Shown here: positions 45,134 through 54,846 of the stretch, one piece after another
Numbering within the stretch: position 1 is the stretch's first letter
How the letters are laid out: each line of letters opens with the position of its first letter
DNA from: Bacillus sp. cl95
Lineage (GTDB): Bacteria; Bacillota; Bacilli; Bacillales; Cytobacillaceae
Length of the DNA stretch: 64,000 nt
NCBI RefSeq assembly: GCF_900115925.1
Contig: NZ_FOYF01000001.1
Span: 558,001-622,000 of the forward strand
Reading direction: 5' to 3'
The notes under the pieces: model-generated
Database searches by the model: none
Seen by the model: only the letters and a program-made list of their open reading frames with translations
What the model was told of the DNA's origin: nothing
Program-made: the position numbers and the translations under genes

Positions 45134-45168
45134 TAAAAAAACCGACTACTCATGCAGTCGGCAAAAAA
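45134..45168 (-). terminator. Terminator of ptsHI
   Basis: CCGACT and AGTCGG pair across an eight-base loop, flanked by runs of A and T. It is about 100 bases after the ptsI stop; the intervening 45169-45264 holds no gene. Confidence 0.75.
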
Positions 45169-45264
45169 GGGGGAAAATGAGAATGTGCAGCTTACTATGG
45201 TTATCCCAAAGTGTGCTTACTCATTTATACCCAAGAAATGAATGGTAAAACCTTCATTTTATTT

Positions 45265-46983
45265 TTATTTAGTATTAGTTGCTTTACGTACAGCCTCAAT
45301 TGCTTCTTCTGTCGTTTTCATTTGAAGTACGGCATTTGCCAACTCTTCCATGTCAGACTTTTTAAGGTTACGTATTTGTGAACGCGCCTTTAGGATGGAA
45401 GTAGCACTCATGGAGAATTCGTCTAAGCCAAGACCAAGCAATAACGGAATTGCTGTTTCATCTCCTGCCATTTCTCCACACATGCCTGTCCATTTCCCTT
45501 CAGCATGAGATGCATCGATAACCATCTTAACCAAGCGTAAAATCGCAGGATTATACGGTTGATATAGATATGAAACGCGCTCATTCATACGATCGGCTGC
45601 CATTGTATATTGAATTAAGTCATTTGTTCCAATACTGAAGAAATCCACTTCTTTAGCAAATTGATCCGCTAGAATAGCAGTTGACGGAATTTCAACCATT
45701 ATTCCAAGCTCAATGCTATTAGAAACATTCACACCCTCTGAAAGAAGCTTTTGCTTTTCTTCTTCAAGAATCGCCTTTGCCGATCTAAACTCGTCGAGTG
45801 TAGCAATCATAGGGAACATTATCTTTAGATCACCAAAACTGCTTGCACGAAGTAATGCACGCAATTGAGTACGGAAAATTCCTTGTTCATCAAGGCACAA
45901 ACGAATTGCTCTAAAACCTAAGAATGGATTAAGTTCTTTGGGCAAGTGCAGGTATGGAAGTTCCTTATCTCCACCAATATCTAGTGTCCTTACAACAACA
46001 GGTTTCCCTGCCATTCCTTCAAGAACAGCTTTATATGATTCAAATTGCTCTTCTTCAGTTGGAAGCTGGTCTCTTCCCATATATAAAAATTCAGTTCGAT
46101 AAAGCCCTACACCTTCACCGCCATTTTCAATAACACCCTTTAAATCTTTAGGGGTACCAATGTTAGCAGCAAGTTCTACGTGATGACCATCCGCCGATAC
46201 TGATTTCTCATTTACTAGTTTTGCCCATTCTGCTTTTTGCTCTTCATACTCAGCGTTGATTTTCTTATATTGTTCAACTGCTTCAGGAGTAGGATTAATA
46301 TGTACTTCTCCTTTTAGCCCATCAACAATTACCAAATCACCGTTCTGAATTTGTTCAGTTGCAGATTTTGTTCCAACTACTGCAGGAATCTCCATTGAAC
46401 GAGCCATGATAGCTGAATGAGATGTGCGGCCTCCAATGTCCGTTGTGAATCCTTTTACATACTGACGATTTAATTGTGCTGTATCTGATGGAGTCAAATC
46501 CTCCGCGACGATGATTACCTCTTCTTGAATCATACTAGGATTGACTAAATCAACACCTAATAAATGCGCTAAGACTCTTTTCGTAACATCACGAATATCA
46601 GCTGCACGCTCTTTCATATATTCGTTATCCATTTGCTCAAACATCATCACGAACATGTCAGCTGTTTCTTTTAGTGCTACTTCAGCATTGATTTTTTCAG
46701 TCTTGATCTTATCAACGATAGGTCCAACTAATTCTGGATCACTTAGAACAAGCAAATGAGCTTCAAAAATAGCCGCCTTGTCAGCACCTAATTCAACTTT
46801 TGCGCGGTCACGGATAACCGAAAGTTCAGACTTTGATTTTTCTAATGCTGCTGTGAAGCGTTCAGTTTCACTGTCTACGTCATCGATTGTCTTTTTATCA
46901 AATGTGAGGTTGGGCTCAATCAAACGATAAGCTTTTGCGATCGCAATCCCGTTTGATGCAGCAATTCCTTGTAAGAAAGTCAT
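45265..46983 (-). CDS. ptsI: Phosphoenolpyruvate-protein phosphotransferase, PTS Enzyme I
   Basis: Transfers phosphate from PEP to HPr, the first step of PTS sugar uptake. It has 572 residues. The phospho-histidine is H189 in [10 protein letters not shown]. The PEP-binding TIM barrel carries [18 protein letters not shown] and the active-site Cys in GMCGEMAGD. Its ATG overlaps the last base of the ptsH stop codon (TAATG), so translation is coupled. No ptsG lies upstream, unlike B. subtilis. Confidence 0.97.
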   Translation of the reverse strand: MTFLQGIAASNGIAIAKAYRLIEPNLTFDKKTIDDVDSETERFTAALEKSKSELSVIRDRAKVELGADKAAIFEAHLLVLSDPELVGPIVDKIKTEKINAEVALKETADMFVMMFEQMDNEYMKERAADIRDVTKRVLAHLLGVDLVNPSMIQEEVIIVAEDLTPSDTAQLNRQYVKGFTTDIGGRTSHSAIMARSMEIPAVVGTKSATEQIQNGDLVIVDGLKGEVHINPTPEAVEQYKKINAEYEEQKAEWAKLVNEKSVSADGHHVELAANIGTPKDLKGVIENGGEGVGLYRTEFLYMGRDQLPTEEEQFESYKAVLEGMAGKPVVVRTLDIGGDKELPYLHLPKELNPFLGFRAIRLCLDEQGIFRTQLRALLRASSFGDLKIMFPMIATLDEFRSAKAILEEEKQKLLSEGVNVSNSIELGIMVEIPSTAILADQFAKEVDFFSIGTNDLIQYTMAADRMNERVSYLYQPYNPAILRLVKMVIDASHAEGKWTGMCGEMAGDETAIPLLLGLGLDEFSMSATSILKARSQIRNLKKSDMEELANAVLQMKTTEEAIEAVRKATNTK

Positions 46984-47249
46984 TACTCAGCAAGACCTTC
47001 TTTGTTAAGAGTTTCTTCAAGGCTTCTTAATGCTTCTTCAGCATCGTTACCTTCGGCAGTAATCTTAATTTCAGCACCTTGACCTACACCAAGTGACATA
47101 ACGCCCATGATGGATTTCAAGTTTACTTTCTTTTCTTTATATTCTAAGTGAATCTCAGAGTCGAATTTACTTGCTGCTTGTACAAGGATTGTAGCTGGTC
47201 TTGCATGAATACCTGTTTCTGCTGTTACTTTGAATTGTTTTTCTGCCAT
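46983..47249 (-). CDS. ptsH: Phosphocarrier protein HPr
   Basis: An 88-residue PTS phosphocarrier. H15 in T-G-I-H-A-R-P-A accepts phosphate from Enzyme I. S46 in [10 protein letters not shown] is the HPr kinase site, so the protein also acts as the CcpA co-regulator in carbon catabolite repression. A AAAGGAG SD precedes ATG 47249. The upstream region has a good SigA promoter, a cre-like site and an inverted repeat. Confidence 0.97.
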   Translation of the reverse strand: MAEKQFKVTAETGIHARPATILVQAASKFDSEIHLEYKEKKVNLKSIMGVMSLGVGQGAEIKITAEGNDAEEALRSLEETLNKEGLAE

Positions 47250-47302
47250 GCTTAATCAAACTCCTTTGAATATGAGATATTATATAGATTGATGCTACCC
47301 TC

Positions 47303-47331
47303 ATTAAATACAATTTAACCATTTTCGTCAA
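47303..47331 (-). promoter_or_regulatory. SigA promoter of ptsHI
   Basis: On the minus strand TTGACG (47326-47331) is 17 bases from TTTAAT (47303-47308). The predicted start is near 47296, giving a leader of about 47 nt. Confidence 0.7.
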
Positions 47332-47363
47332 CTAAACCGTTAATTGACTAAAAATTAAGATTT

Positions 47364-47377
47364 GAAAGCGCTATAAT
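47364..47377. promoter_or_regulatory. cre-like site upstream of ptsHI
   Basis: TGAAAGCGCTATAA matches the CcpA consensus TGWAANCGNTNWCA except near its right end. It is about 33 bases upstream of the -35, a position where CcpA activates rather than represses some genes. Binding is inferred. Confidence 0.45.
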
Positions 47378-47545
47378 TCGAAATCAATCTATATTATTTA
47401 CGTTAAATGTGTCGAAAATGTGTGCGAAATCATTTATTTGGATTAGTTAAATTGCACTACTAATCTCAACTGTTATTCCCCCGCATTTTAAAAAAACAAA
47501 ACAAACCTAAATGTTAACACAACCTTTGCTGGAGAGTATAAATAA

Positions 47546-47653
47546 GGCAATGCTCTTTTCGAGTAGTTCCTGTACCAAGATTTCATGAAAAATTGTAAAA
47601 AGAAGCCTTTTTATTTGTGTGTGAGAGAGCAACAAAGTTTAAGAAACGAGCCT
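47546..47653. repeat. Dispersed MITE-like repeat, family A copy 3
   Basis: It runs from GGCAATGCTCTTTTCGAG to AAACGAGCCT. It aligns with the inverse of 12103-12210 over its whole length, including CAACAAAGTTTA near one end and an internal AAGAAGCC. Termini are degenerate. The surrounding 47396-47740 holds no gene. Confidence 0.6.
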
Positions 47654-47666
47654 AATACAAAAAGAA

Positions 47667-47697
47667 AAAGTGAAACGAATAATGTTCATTTCACTTT
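47667..47697. terminator. Hairpin downstream of the MFS gene at 47.7-48.9 kb
   Basis: AAAGTGAAA and TTTCACTTT pair across a 12-base loop, followed by T-rich sequence on both strands. Confidence 0.65.
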
Positions 47698-47739
47698 CTC
47701 CTTTTTTATAATGTTTGTCGAAATTTCCGAGGAAATATG

Positions 47740-48948
47740 TTAATTTGCTTTTTTGATGGCAAGATCTTGTATATAGGAAACCGGTTTCGATAATTGCTTT
47801 AACGTTAATATTAATGCCAAAAGCAAAGAAAAACCTCCGAAACATAAAACCATGTACTTGAAGCCAATGGTATCCAGGAATAATCCCGTTGAAAGGAGTA
47901 CGATTTGAAATAACACCCTGTCCGTCATGTTGCGGAAAGAAAAAAAGCGTCCGTGAACTTCTTTGGCGATCTTCTTTTGAAAAAGTGTTGCTGATAATGG
48001 AAAGAATGCACCAGCTGCAAAACCAAACAATCCAAAAGAAAGGATCGATAGTATTTTGATATCAGCAAAATACAGGGAAATATGTGCCAAAGCAATAAGC
48101 ATCGCACTGGCTAACAAAAAGACAACAACGTTTTTCCCCCTTGAAATCCTTCTAATAACAAAAGTGCTGAGCATCAGAGCTATTCCTTCAGTGGTGTACA
48201 AGAGTCCTTTGATCCCAGGATCACCTTGCATCTCACTTATTTCCAATACCATAAGGTTAAAGCTACCAATAAACGAAACAGGTATCAGCATAAGCAAAAG
48301 TCCCGTCAGTATGGCTGGTTGTTCCGTTATGACTGGCCAAAGTTCCCTAAAGCTCGATTTTTCCTTTATATTAGTCTCTTTCTTTTCCTCATCTTTTATT
48401 TTTAATGCAAGTGTACATAAAAAAATAATTACATAAGATAGTAAAGTAGCTAAATAAATAAAAAAGAGGCTGAAATAGACAGCTAATAGTCCTCCTAGTG
48501 CGGTTCCCAATATTCGCGCTATCGTAGCAATGTTCATATGAACACCGTTCAATACCAGCAATTGCTCTTCTTTTACTATAAGGGGTATAGCTGCCTGAAG
48601 GGCAGGAAAGTAAAAAGCTGCAGAAACACTGATGCCCAGCATATATAGAACCATCCATAATACATTTTGCTGACCAATTGCAAAAAACATTGCGAACACA
48701 GCTATGATTCTTAATATATTCGAATATGCCAATACTTTTTTCTTAGAAGACTGGTCAATTACCCTCCCAGCAAAAGGACCGAAAAGGACACCAACAAATA
48801 ATCCTGCAAACAGTATCAATGATTTCATGAAATCCGATGGGACTTGTTGCTGCAAAAATTCCAAATTCCCAATTATCCCTATCCACATGCCAAGTCCGGC
48901 GATAAACTCACCTGTCATTAGAATCCAAACATTTTTGTTTTTAAGCAT
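47740..48948 (-). CDS. MFS transporter, probable drug exporter
   Basis: A 402-residue permease with twelve predicted membrane segments, of the macrolide-efflux/MFS_3-like type (ILMTGEFIAGLGMWIGIIGN start, GRVIDQSSKKKVLAYSN loop 2-3, ALQAAIPLIVKEEQLL segment). Specificity unknown. ATG 48948 follows GGAGG. It is divergent from ykvS and separated from ptsH by a repeat; it is not part of the B. subtilis order I recall, so it is probably accessory. Confidence 0.88.
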   Translation of the reverse strand: MLKNKNVWILMTGEFIAGLGMWIGIIGNLEFLQQQVPSDFMKSLILFAGLFVGVLFGPFAGRVIDQSSKKKVLAYSNILRIIAVFAMFFAIGQQNVLWMVLYMLGISVSAAFYFPALQAAIPLIVKEEQLLVLNGVHMNIATIARILGTALGGLLAVYFSLFFIYLATLLSYVIIFLCTLALKIKDEEKKETNIKEKSSFRELWPVITEQPAILTGLLLMLIPVSFIGSFNLMVLEISEMQGDPGIKGLLYTTEGIALMLSTFVIRRISRGKNVVVFLLASAMLIALAHISLYFADIKILSILSFGLFGFAAGAFFPLSATLFQKKIAKEVHGRFFSFRNMTDRVLFQIVLLSTGLFLDTIGFKYMVLCFGGFSLLLALILTLKQLSKPVSYIQDLAIKKAN

Positions 48949-49103
48949 AATTTCACCTCCGTATGATTATTTCGAGTTACTAAGAATCATATAAAAATGG
49001 ACTCCCATTGTCTAGAAGAAAATGTAAGTTTCTCTCATTTTATTGATTAATTCTTTGAAAACGGTATCAAATTTGTGAAAATTAAATTTTTTTATGATTC
49101 TTA

Positions 49104-49138
49104 CACTAAAATACCTTTACGAATTGGTTAATTTAGTG
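49104..49138. promoter_or_regulatory. Possible operator dyad upstream of ykvS
   Basis: CACTAAA (49104-49110) and TTTAGTG (49132-49138) are inverted repeats in the promoter region between a divergent MFS gene and ykvS. This is an unassigned dyad with no regulator identified. Confidence 0.3.
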
Positions 49139-49193
49139 CAAACTGTTAAGTAATAATATGGATATCAGTTGGAAGGTAAAGGAGAGAACCTAT

Positions 49194-49382
49194 TTGAAGA
49201 AAGCAGAAGTAGGCAACGTCATAGAATTCCGAGATGGATTGCAAGGGGTTGTAGAGAAGGTAAATGAAAACTCTGTAATCGTCGACCTTACTTACATGGA
49301 TAATTACCGCGATATGGAATTAGATCAGAGAACAGTGGTAAACCATAAGAATTATAAAGTATTAAAAGAAACCGCATATTAA
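49194..49382 (+). CDS. ykvS: YkvS (DUF2187) family protein
   Basis: A 62-residue basic/acidic small protein (KKAEVGNVIEFRDGLQGVVEKV, then SVIVDLTYMDNY and TVVNHKNYKV) that matches B. subtilis YkvS. The fold resembles a small SH3/KOW-like beta barrel. TTG 49194 is the start, eight bases after AAAGGAG; the frame is open to 49158 but without an SD. Function is unknown. It keeps its place near pts genes. Confidence 0.88.
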   Translation: MKKAEVGNVIEFRDGLQGVVEKVNENSVIVDLTYMDNYRDMELDQRTVVNHKNYKVLKETAY

Positions 49383-49410
49383 TATATCATTCTATCAAAA
49401 TAATAATCTA

Positions 49411-49448
49411 GAGATAAAAGGCAGCTCTTAATAGCTGCCTTTTATCTC
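49411..49448. terminator. Bidirectional terminator of ykvS and the NAD(P)-binding protein gene
   Basis: GAGATAAAAGGCAGCT and AGCTGCCTTTTATCTC form a 16-bp perfect stem with a six-base loop. It overlaps the stop of the convergent gene. Confidence 0.9.
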
Positions 49449-50101
49449 TTTGTGATGTTCTTTATTTGCTCAGACTCATATATATGTATCCCTTTATCCG
49501 CTTTTAAGGCTATTCTCTTCATTGCTATTGCAACAGTCTCTGCCTCAATAGGACCGTATTTTCTCAAAAAGGCTAATCTTACATTCGAAATTGGCTTGAA
49601 CAACCATTCTGCCATTTTTTCTCCAAACCGGAATTCCTCTCTTTTTCCCAGTAACAAAGAAGGACGGAAAATATGAAGTCCGTTCATATTTAATTTCTTT
49701 AATTCTTCTTCCACTTTACCTTTCACTCTGTTATAGAAAATTCTTGATGTTGGATTTGCTCCCATTGCAGAGATGATAAGATATTGGTCTGCGTTTCCAG
49801 CCTTCGCTAACTGTGCAGCTTTCAATGGATATTCATAATCCACCTTAGTAAAGGCTCCTTGTGAACCTGCCTTTTTAATCGTTGTTCCTAGACAACAATA
49901 CACATCATTAACTTGAAATTCACTGTGGAAATGATCTAACTTGTCTAAATTTAGTAATATTTGAGTCAATTTTGGATGTTTATTAACTTCTTTCCTACCT
50001 AAATAAGTTACCTTCTCATACTTATCATCTTTTAGAAGCTGTTCTAAAAGTTTTCCTCCAACCAACCCATTTGCACCTAAAACTAATGCGCTTCTTCCCA
50101 T
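49442..50101 (-). CDS. NAD(P)-binding atypical short-chain dehydrogenase family protein
   Basis: A 219-residue oxidoreductase-like protein. The Rossmann motif G-A-N-G-L-V-G is near residue 9, a YCCLGTT segment follows strand 4, and YLIISAMGANPTSRIFYNRVKGKVE supplies Ser and a YNRVK motif equivalent to YxxxK. It resembles the SDR_a5/HTATIP2-like group. Substrate is unknown; redox or electron-transfer assistance is common in this group. ATG 50101 follows GAGGGG. It could be co-transcribed with the small gene 87 bases upstream. Confidence 0.85.
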   Translation of the reverse strand: MGRSALVLGANGLVGGKLLEQLLKDDKYEKVTYLGRKEVNKHPKLTQILLNLDKLDHFHSEFQVNDVYCCLGTTIKKAGSQGAFTKVDYEYPLKAAQLAKAGNADQYLIISAMGANPTSRIFYNRVKGKVEEELKKLNMNGLHIFRPSLLLGKREEFRFGEKMAEWLFKPISNVRLAFLRKYGPIEAETVAIAMKRIALKADKGIHIYESEQIKNITKR

Positions 50102-50188
50102 CTATTTCCCCTCTCCCTCAAGCACACATTCCAAAACCATAAAGAGCTGCACAAAACAGGCAGCTCTTAAATGATACCATGCTTATTC

Positions 50189-50311
50189 TCACAGGTCAGT
50201 TTTAGTTTGATTTTGGGACAATTCCTTAAAGGATTTTACTTTACCATGTGGATTTTGATCCTGCTTTCTCACTGTCCATTCGCGTTCTTTTTCACTCTTT
50301 GATTTTGACAA
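50189..50311 (-). CDS. Small hydrophilic protein (DUF6254-like)
   Basis: A 40-residue basic protein starting with TTG 50311 after a very strong GGGGGGAG SD. It reads MSKSKSEKEREWTVRKQDQN, then PHGKVKSFKEL and a polar tail. This matches my memory of the tiny Bacillus DUF6254 family; no function is known. A hairpin (AGAGCTGC/GCAGCTCT, about 50140-50165) follows with a weak T run. Confidence 0.65.
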   Translation of the reverse strand: MSKSKSEKEREWTVRKQDQNPHGKVKSFKELSQNQTKTDL

Positions 50312-50531
50312 ATTACTCCCCCCTTTCATTTATTATGCTAACCAAATTATTCACGATTATGTTTTTAGAGGGACCTTCCCCCTATAAAAAAGAAGAAGAT
50401 TCCCCTGTTTTATTTCCACTAAACCCCAAAATTAAAGGTCTTCATCATCATTTTGTACACAATGTAACCATTTTCGATCATTTTCGTCTAATATAGTAGG
50501 AAAGGATTGTAAAATTTCAGGAGGTAATTTC

Positions 50532-51200
50532 ATGAAGAACATTTTTAAATTAATGGTCCTCACTTCAATGCTTACGCTATTCTTAGCTGGTTGTGGATCT
50601 AATGAAGAAAAGGCCAATCAAACCAATGGTAGTGGAAATACTGGGAACGAAGAGAAGCAAAGCGAAGAAAACAACGACAACGAGAAAGCAGACGATAAAC
50701 AAGAAAAAGTACCAGAAGGCGATGTTGTTAGGATATTAGAACAAAACTTAACTTATACTGTGAATGGAGAACAAAAGGAAGATACAGCGTTCTTAAAATA
50801 TAATGACCAGCAAAACTACTCCATGTATGTTCTTCCTGAGTATGAATTAACTTCGGAGGAACCGGGTAAAGAAATCTTATTTTTCAAGACCGATGACTCT
50901 GTATTCATGAGAATTGAATTGCTACCGGCTGAAACGGAATGGACTACAGTTAAAGATACGACGAAGAGTCAATTACAAGCTGTCAGCAGCGAGGTTACAA
51001 CGCCAGCCCTTCCAGATGACGATTTCTTTAAAGATGCTACCGTAATGGAAACATCAACTGAAAGTGAAACAGTAACTGCTTACCTCATCGATCATGGGGA
51101 TATGAAAATGAAATTAACTTTATTCTCGAAAAAAGACGCTGACCACCGTTCACCGTTTATTGAAATGGCAAAAACAATCTTAAAAGGTAAAAGCGAATAA
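50532..51200 (+). CDS. Lipoprotein of unknown function
   Basis: A 222-residue lipoprotein. The signal has lipobox L-A-G-C (Cys near residue 21), followed by a disordered Glu/Asn/Lys-rich spacer (about 25-60) and a folded domain with strands (NLTYTVNGEQKEDT, YSMYVLPEYELT, EILFFKTDDSVFMRIELLP). Acidic overall. No family was recognised. GGAGGT SD. It sits on the plus strand convergent with ykvI. Confidence 0.75.
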   Translation: MKNIFKLMVLTSMLTLFLAGCGSNEEKANQTNGSGNTGNEEKQSEENNDNEKADDKQEKVPEGDVVRILEQNLTYTVNGEQKEDTAFLKYNDQQNYSMYVLPEYELTSEEPGKEILFFKTDDSVFMRIELLPAETEWTTVKDTTKSQLQAVSSEVTTPALPDDDFFKDATVMETSTESETVTAYLIDHGDMKMKLTLFSKKDADHRSPFIEMAKTILKGKSE

Positions 51201-51230
51201 TACGTTATCTAAAAAAACAATTTGATAAAA

Positions 51231-51267
51231 CAAGAAATAGACTCGGGATTTCCGAGTCTATTTCTTG
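51231..51267. terminator. Bidirectional terminator between the lipoprotein gene and ykvI
   Basis: CAAGAAATAGACTCGG and CCGAGTCTATTTCTTG form a 16-bp perfect stem with a short loop. It overlaps the ykvI stop codon. Confidence 0.9.
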
Positions 51268-52301
51268 TTTAACAATGGCTTTTTCCACAATAGGAAGAGG
51301 AACAAAAGACTCGCATATCCGAAAATAGGATAAAGGACAGACAGCAATGTGCCGTAGTCAATCAAACTTATGAAATAAGCCACGATAAATATCGTAGAAA
51401 CAATATAAAGCGTTCGTGCTTTTACGTAATTTCGTATTTGGCGCTCCAATCCGAAAACATTTCCGATTACGGATGTAAATATTTCCCCATAAATAATAAG
51501 TACGAATATCCAATAAAGGCCTGCTGATAAGCTTTTCATGATGATAGCCATTGGAATTTCGTAAGCTTGTAAATTAGGAAGCATGATAAGCGTTATATGA
51601 CTTGAAATCATAATCATTGTTAATGCTGCTCCACCTAGAATCCCACCCCATTTAATAACCCAGTCGTCTTTAATTTCTGAAGCAATGGGTACCAATACGG
51701 CTTGGGCAAGAGCAAGATTTAATGCCGTATAGGAAAATGGTGATAAGAATACTTTCCATCTGTCATCAACTTCAGGACTGAAAAGAAAAGCCCCTGTAAA
51801 ACCTGGCATATTCAATGAAAGTGTCATCAGCATAAAACTAAATGTAATCATCATAGGAACAACAAATGTATTGACTGCAAACAGAGCTTTCGTACCAATC
51901 AGCATGACAACCATAGACATTGCAATCGTAATTATGACACCAATTGTTTTTGAGGAACCCAATTGTTCTTCAAATACCGCGCCTGCACCTGATAACATAA
52001 CTGAACTGACACCCAGTAGCATGATTAGCATAAGAATGTTGACTGCTGTCCCTGTCCATTTTCCAAACAAATATTGATTAAATTCCTGATATGATTTTGC
52101 ATTTATTTGGGCGGCCATTCTCATTAGCTTAGAACCTAAAAAAATAAGAAGATATCCGCTCATTAATATACTAAAAAAGCCTAATAACCCAAATCGGGAA
52201 AAAAACTCGACGATTTCTTTTCCAGTTGCAAATCCTGCTCCAACCACTGTTCCTACATATACTGCGGCGATTTGCATGGCCGCTCCCCATCTCGTTTTCA
52301 C
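51258..52301 (-). CDS. ykvI: YkvI family membrane protein
   Basis: A 347-residue membrane protein with ten or so predicted segments. VYVGTVVGAGFATGKEIVEFFSR near the N-terminus resembles the unwound TM1 of LeuT-fold amino acid/sodium symporters, so transport is likely, but the substrate is unknown. The GTG 52301 start has an AGGAGGG SD. Its place beside clpE matches B. subtilis. Confidence 0.87.
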   Translation of the reverse strand: MKTRWGAAMQIAAVYVGTVVGAGFATGKEIVEFFSRFGLLGFFSILMSGYLLIFLGSKLMRMAAQINAKSYQEFNQYLFGKWTGTAVNILMLIMLLGVSSVMLSGAGAVFEEQLGSSKTIGVIITIAMSMVVMLIGTKALFAVNTFVVPMMITFSFMLMTLSLNMPGFTGAFLFSPEVDDRWKVFLSPFSYTALNLALAQAVLVPIASEIKDDWVIKWGGILGGAALTMIMISSHITLIMLPNLQAYEIPMAIIMKSLSAGLYWIFVLIIYGEIFTSVIGNVFGLERQIRNYVKARTLYIVSTIFIVAYFISLIDYGTLLSVLYPIFGYASLLFLFLLWKKPLLNKK

Positions 52302-52405
52302 ATCATCCCTCCTCCTAAAAAATATATGAAAGAAAAGACAAACAAAGACGAGCTTTCATAAATTAAGAAAAATAATAATTCCAAAATCCACCACAAACAA
52401 AAATA

Positions 52406-52462
52406 TTGAAAGTCAAAAAAGGTCAAAGTATAATATGGTTACAAAGGTCAAATAAGGTCAAA
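52406..52462 (+). promoter_or_regulatory. clpE promoter with two CtsR boxes
   Basis: A SigA promoter TTGAAA (52406-52411) - 17 bases - TATAAT (52429-52434). One CtsR heptad repeat (AGTCAAA-AAA-GGTCAAA, about 52411-52427) fills the spacer, and a second perfect one (GGTCAAA-TAA-GGTCAAA, 52446-52462) covers the start region. This is the class III heat-shock arrangement, known for clpE. Confidence 0.92.
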
Positions 52463-52504
52463 CAAATCCTTATTTGCAATTTCATATAACAGGAGGTTTT
52501 TATT

Positions 52505-54655
52505 ATGCTTTGCCAAATGTGTAAAGAAAACCACGCCAACATTAATGTAACAATTCGATTGAATAATCAACAACAAAACTTACAACTCTGCCAAGCTTGT
52601 TATCATAAAGAAAAAAAAGCCTTAGGGTCTGCCTTCAGCCCCACTGCTCACAACATGGCTCATTTTCCATTTTTCCAAGATTTCTTCGGTCAACCTGAAA
52701 ATTCAACATCTAATCAGCCTAACTCTAAACAAAATTATGAAGAGTCAGGTAATAATGGCTTCATTGATCAGATAGGACGAAATCTTACAAACTTAGCAAA
52801 GGCAGGTCTAATAGACCCTGTCATTGGCCGTGATGAAGAAATTTCACGTGTAATAGAAGTTCTTAATAGAAGAAATAAGAATAACCCTGTGCTAATTGGA
52901 GAACCAGGGGTAGGTAAAACAGCCATTGCAGAAGGGCTCGCACTGAAAATTGCGGAGGGAGACGTCCCCTATAAATTGCTGAATAAACAAGTTTACTTAT
53001 TGGATGTGGCATCGCTCGTCGCCAACACTGGAATTAGAGGTCAATTTGAAGAAAGAATGAAAAAACTCATTAGCGAATTGCAGGAGCGTAAGAATATCAT
53101 CCTATTCATTGATGAAATCCACTTATTAGTTGGGGCTGGGTCTGCAGAAGGCTCCATGGATGCCGCAAATATTCTGAAACCCGCACTTGCACGTGGAGAA
53201 CTCCAGGTAGTAGGTGCTACAACTTTAAAAGAATACAGACAAATTGAAAAGGACTCAGCCCTAGAGCGAAGATTTCAGCCTATCCACGTTCATGAACCAG
53301 CACTTGACAAGGCAATTGAAATCATCAAGGGTATACAATCTAAATATGAAGACTTTCACGGTGTGAAATATTCAAAAGAGTCAATAGAAGCTTGCGTAAA
53401 TCTCTCCCATCGATACATTCAAGATCGCTTCCTTCCTGACAAAGCAATTGACTTACTCGATGAAGCTGGCTCAAAACTAAATTTAGTCACAAAAGTTAGA
53501 AATACAGATCAACTAGAAGCAAGACTAAAAGCAATTTCAATTAAAAAAGAAACAGCCCTTAAAAAGGAAAATTACGAGGAAGCAGCATCATTAAGGGACG
53601 AAGAAACCCGGATTGAAAAAGAATTAAATGAGCAAAATGAAAATAACGCTCCGATTGTAGAATTAGCACATATCCAACATTTAATTGAACAAAAGACTGG
53701 TATTCCTGTAGGTAAGCTTCAAGAGAATGAGCAAAATAAGATTAAGAATCTCGAAGAATACATGAAACAAAAGGTCATCGGACAGGACAATGCCGTTCAA
53801 AAGGTGGCGAAGGCAATCCGTAGAGCAAGAGCTGGATTAAAATCTAAGAAACGTCCAATTGGTTCATTCCTATTTGTAGGACCTACTGGTGTCGGTAAAA
53901 CAGAATTAACTAAGGCTCTTGCCGAAGAACTATTTGGTTCAAAAGACGCCATGATCCGCTTAGATATGAGCGAATATATGGAAAAACACAGTGTATCAAA
54001 ATTAATTGGCTCACCCCCAGGATATGTGGGTCATGAAGAGGCAGGACAGCTTACCGAGAAAGTTCGTAGAAATCCTTATAGCATCATATTACTTGATGAA
54101 ATAGAAAAGGCTCATCCAGATGTACAACATATTTTCCTGCAGATTCTCGAAGATGGTAGACTTACCGACAGCCAAGGAAGAACGGTCATCTTCAAAGATT
54201 CGGTCCTTATTATGACAAGTAATGCAGGTGTTGGACACAAAACAATTCAAGTGGGCTTTGATAAAACACCTTCTGAAGGTAACGCAAGTGTACTTGATAG
54301 TCTTGGAGCTTTCTTCAAACCAGAATTCTTAAATCGTTTTGACAGCATCATTGAATTCAATACATTAGAGAAAGATGATTTGATTAACATTGTGGAAATA
54401 ATGCTTCAAGAACTCAAGGACAATCTTAAAGACCAAAATATCACTCTGACAGTCGACCAAGAAGTAAAAGAAAAGTTGGCACAACTTGGACATCATCCAG
54501 CATTTGGGGCACGTCCATTGAGAAGAGTAATCCAGGAACAATTAGAAGATAAAATTACTGATTTCATTATTGATGAGCACGAATGCAAGGATTTAAAAGC
54601 CACTCTTGTTAACGAAGAGATTTGTATACTTGCATCAGAGGTAGTTCATAATTAG
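52505..54655 (+). CDS. clpE: ATP-dependent Clp protease ATPase subunit ClpE
   Basis: A 716-residue Hsp100/Clp unfoldase that works with ClpP on damaged proteins. The N-terminal zinc finger has C3, C6, C29 and C32, diagnostic for ClpE over ClpC. Two AAA+ modules follow, with Walker A G132-EPGVGK-T and G459-PTGVGK-T, each with Walker B ([12 protein letters not shown]). A UVR-like coiled coil ([17 protein letters not shown]) lies between them. Induced by heat and other proteotoxic stress through CtsR. SD AGGAGG. Confidence 0.97.
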   Translation: MLCQMCKENHANINVTIRLNNQQQNLQLCQACYHKEKKALGSAFSPTAHNMAHFPFFQDFFGQPENSTSNQPNSKQNYEESGNNGFIDQIGRNLTNLAKAGLIDPVIGRDEEISRVIEVLNRRNKNNPVLIGEPGVGKTAIAEGLALKIAEGDVPYKLLNKQVYLLDVASLVANTGIRGQFEERMKKLISELQERKNIILFIDEIHLLVGAGSAEGSMDAANILKPALARGELQVVGATTLKEYRQIEKDSALERRFQPIHVHEPALDKAIEIIKGIQSKYEDFHGVKYSKESIEACVNLSHRYIQDRFLPDKAIDLLDEAGSKLNLVTKVRNTDQLEARLKAISIKKETALKKENYEEAASLRDEETRIEKELNEQNENNAPIVELAHIQHLIEQKTGIPVGKLQENEQNKIKNLEEYMKQKVIGQDNAVQKVAKAIRRARAGLKSKKRPIGSFLFVGPTGVGKTELTKALAEELFGSKDAMIRLDMSEYMEKHSVSKLIGSPPGYVGHEEAGQLTEKVRRNPYSIILLDEIEKAHPDVQHIFLQILEDGRLTDSQGRTVIFKDSVLIMTSNAGVGHKTIQVGFDKTPSEGNASVLDSLGAFFKPEFLNRFDSIIEFNTLEKDDLINIVEIMLQELKDNLKDQNITLTVDQEVKEKLAQLGHHPAFGARPLRRVIQEQLEDKITDFIIDEHECKDLKATLVNEEICILASEVVHN

Positions 54656-54671
54656 TAAAACTGCAATTCTT

Positions 54672-54700
54672 AGCGGGAGTGACTCACTTCCGCTTTTTCT
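54672..54700 (+). terminator. Terminator of clpE
   Basis: AGCGGGAGTGA and TCACTTCCGCT form an 11-bp stem with one mismatch and a single-base loop, followed by TTTTCTTT. The rest of the 54701-54973 gap holds a repeat and the swrC leader. Confidence 0.85.
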
Positions 54701-54774
54701 TTATCAAAATGTTAAATACATGCATAAAATCCCATTGATTCCGCTCCATTCCAGGCTTACTCAATTAAATTATG

Positions 54775-54846
54775 GGCTCTGTTATTGTGTTGATTTCCGT
54801 TCCAGTCAACAAAGTGTCAAAATCAAGAATGAACTTTCATTGAGCC
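54775..54846. repeat. Dispersed intergenic repeat, family B copy 2
   Basis: This begins GGCTCTGTTA and includes TGTTGATTTCCGTTCCAG and TCAACAAAGTGTCAA; it ends TTGAGCC. It matches 7899-7972. GGCTC and GAGCC at the ends are inverted. Confidence 0.65.

Larger units (their letters stand above)
47282..47395. repeat. 12-bp inverted repeat flanking the ptsH promoter
   Basis: ATATAGATTGAT (47282-47293) and ATCAATCTATAT (47384-47395) are perfect reverse complements, 90 bases apart. The promoter and the cre-like site lie between them. One arm would be just downstream of the TSS and the other near -90, so the symmetry is likely at DNA level rather than in the RNA. Confidence 0.6.
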
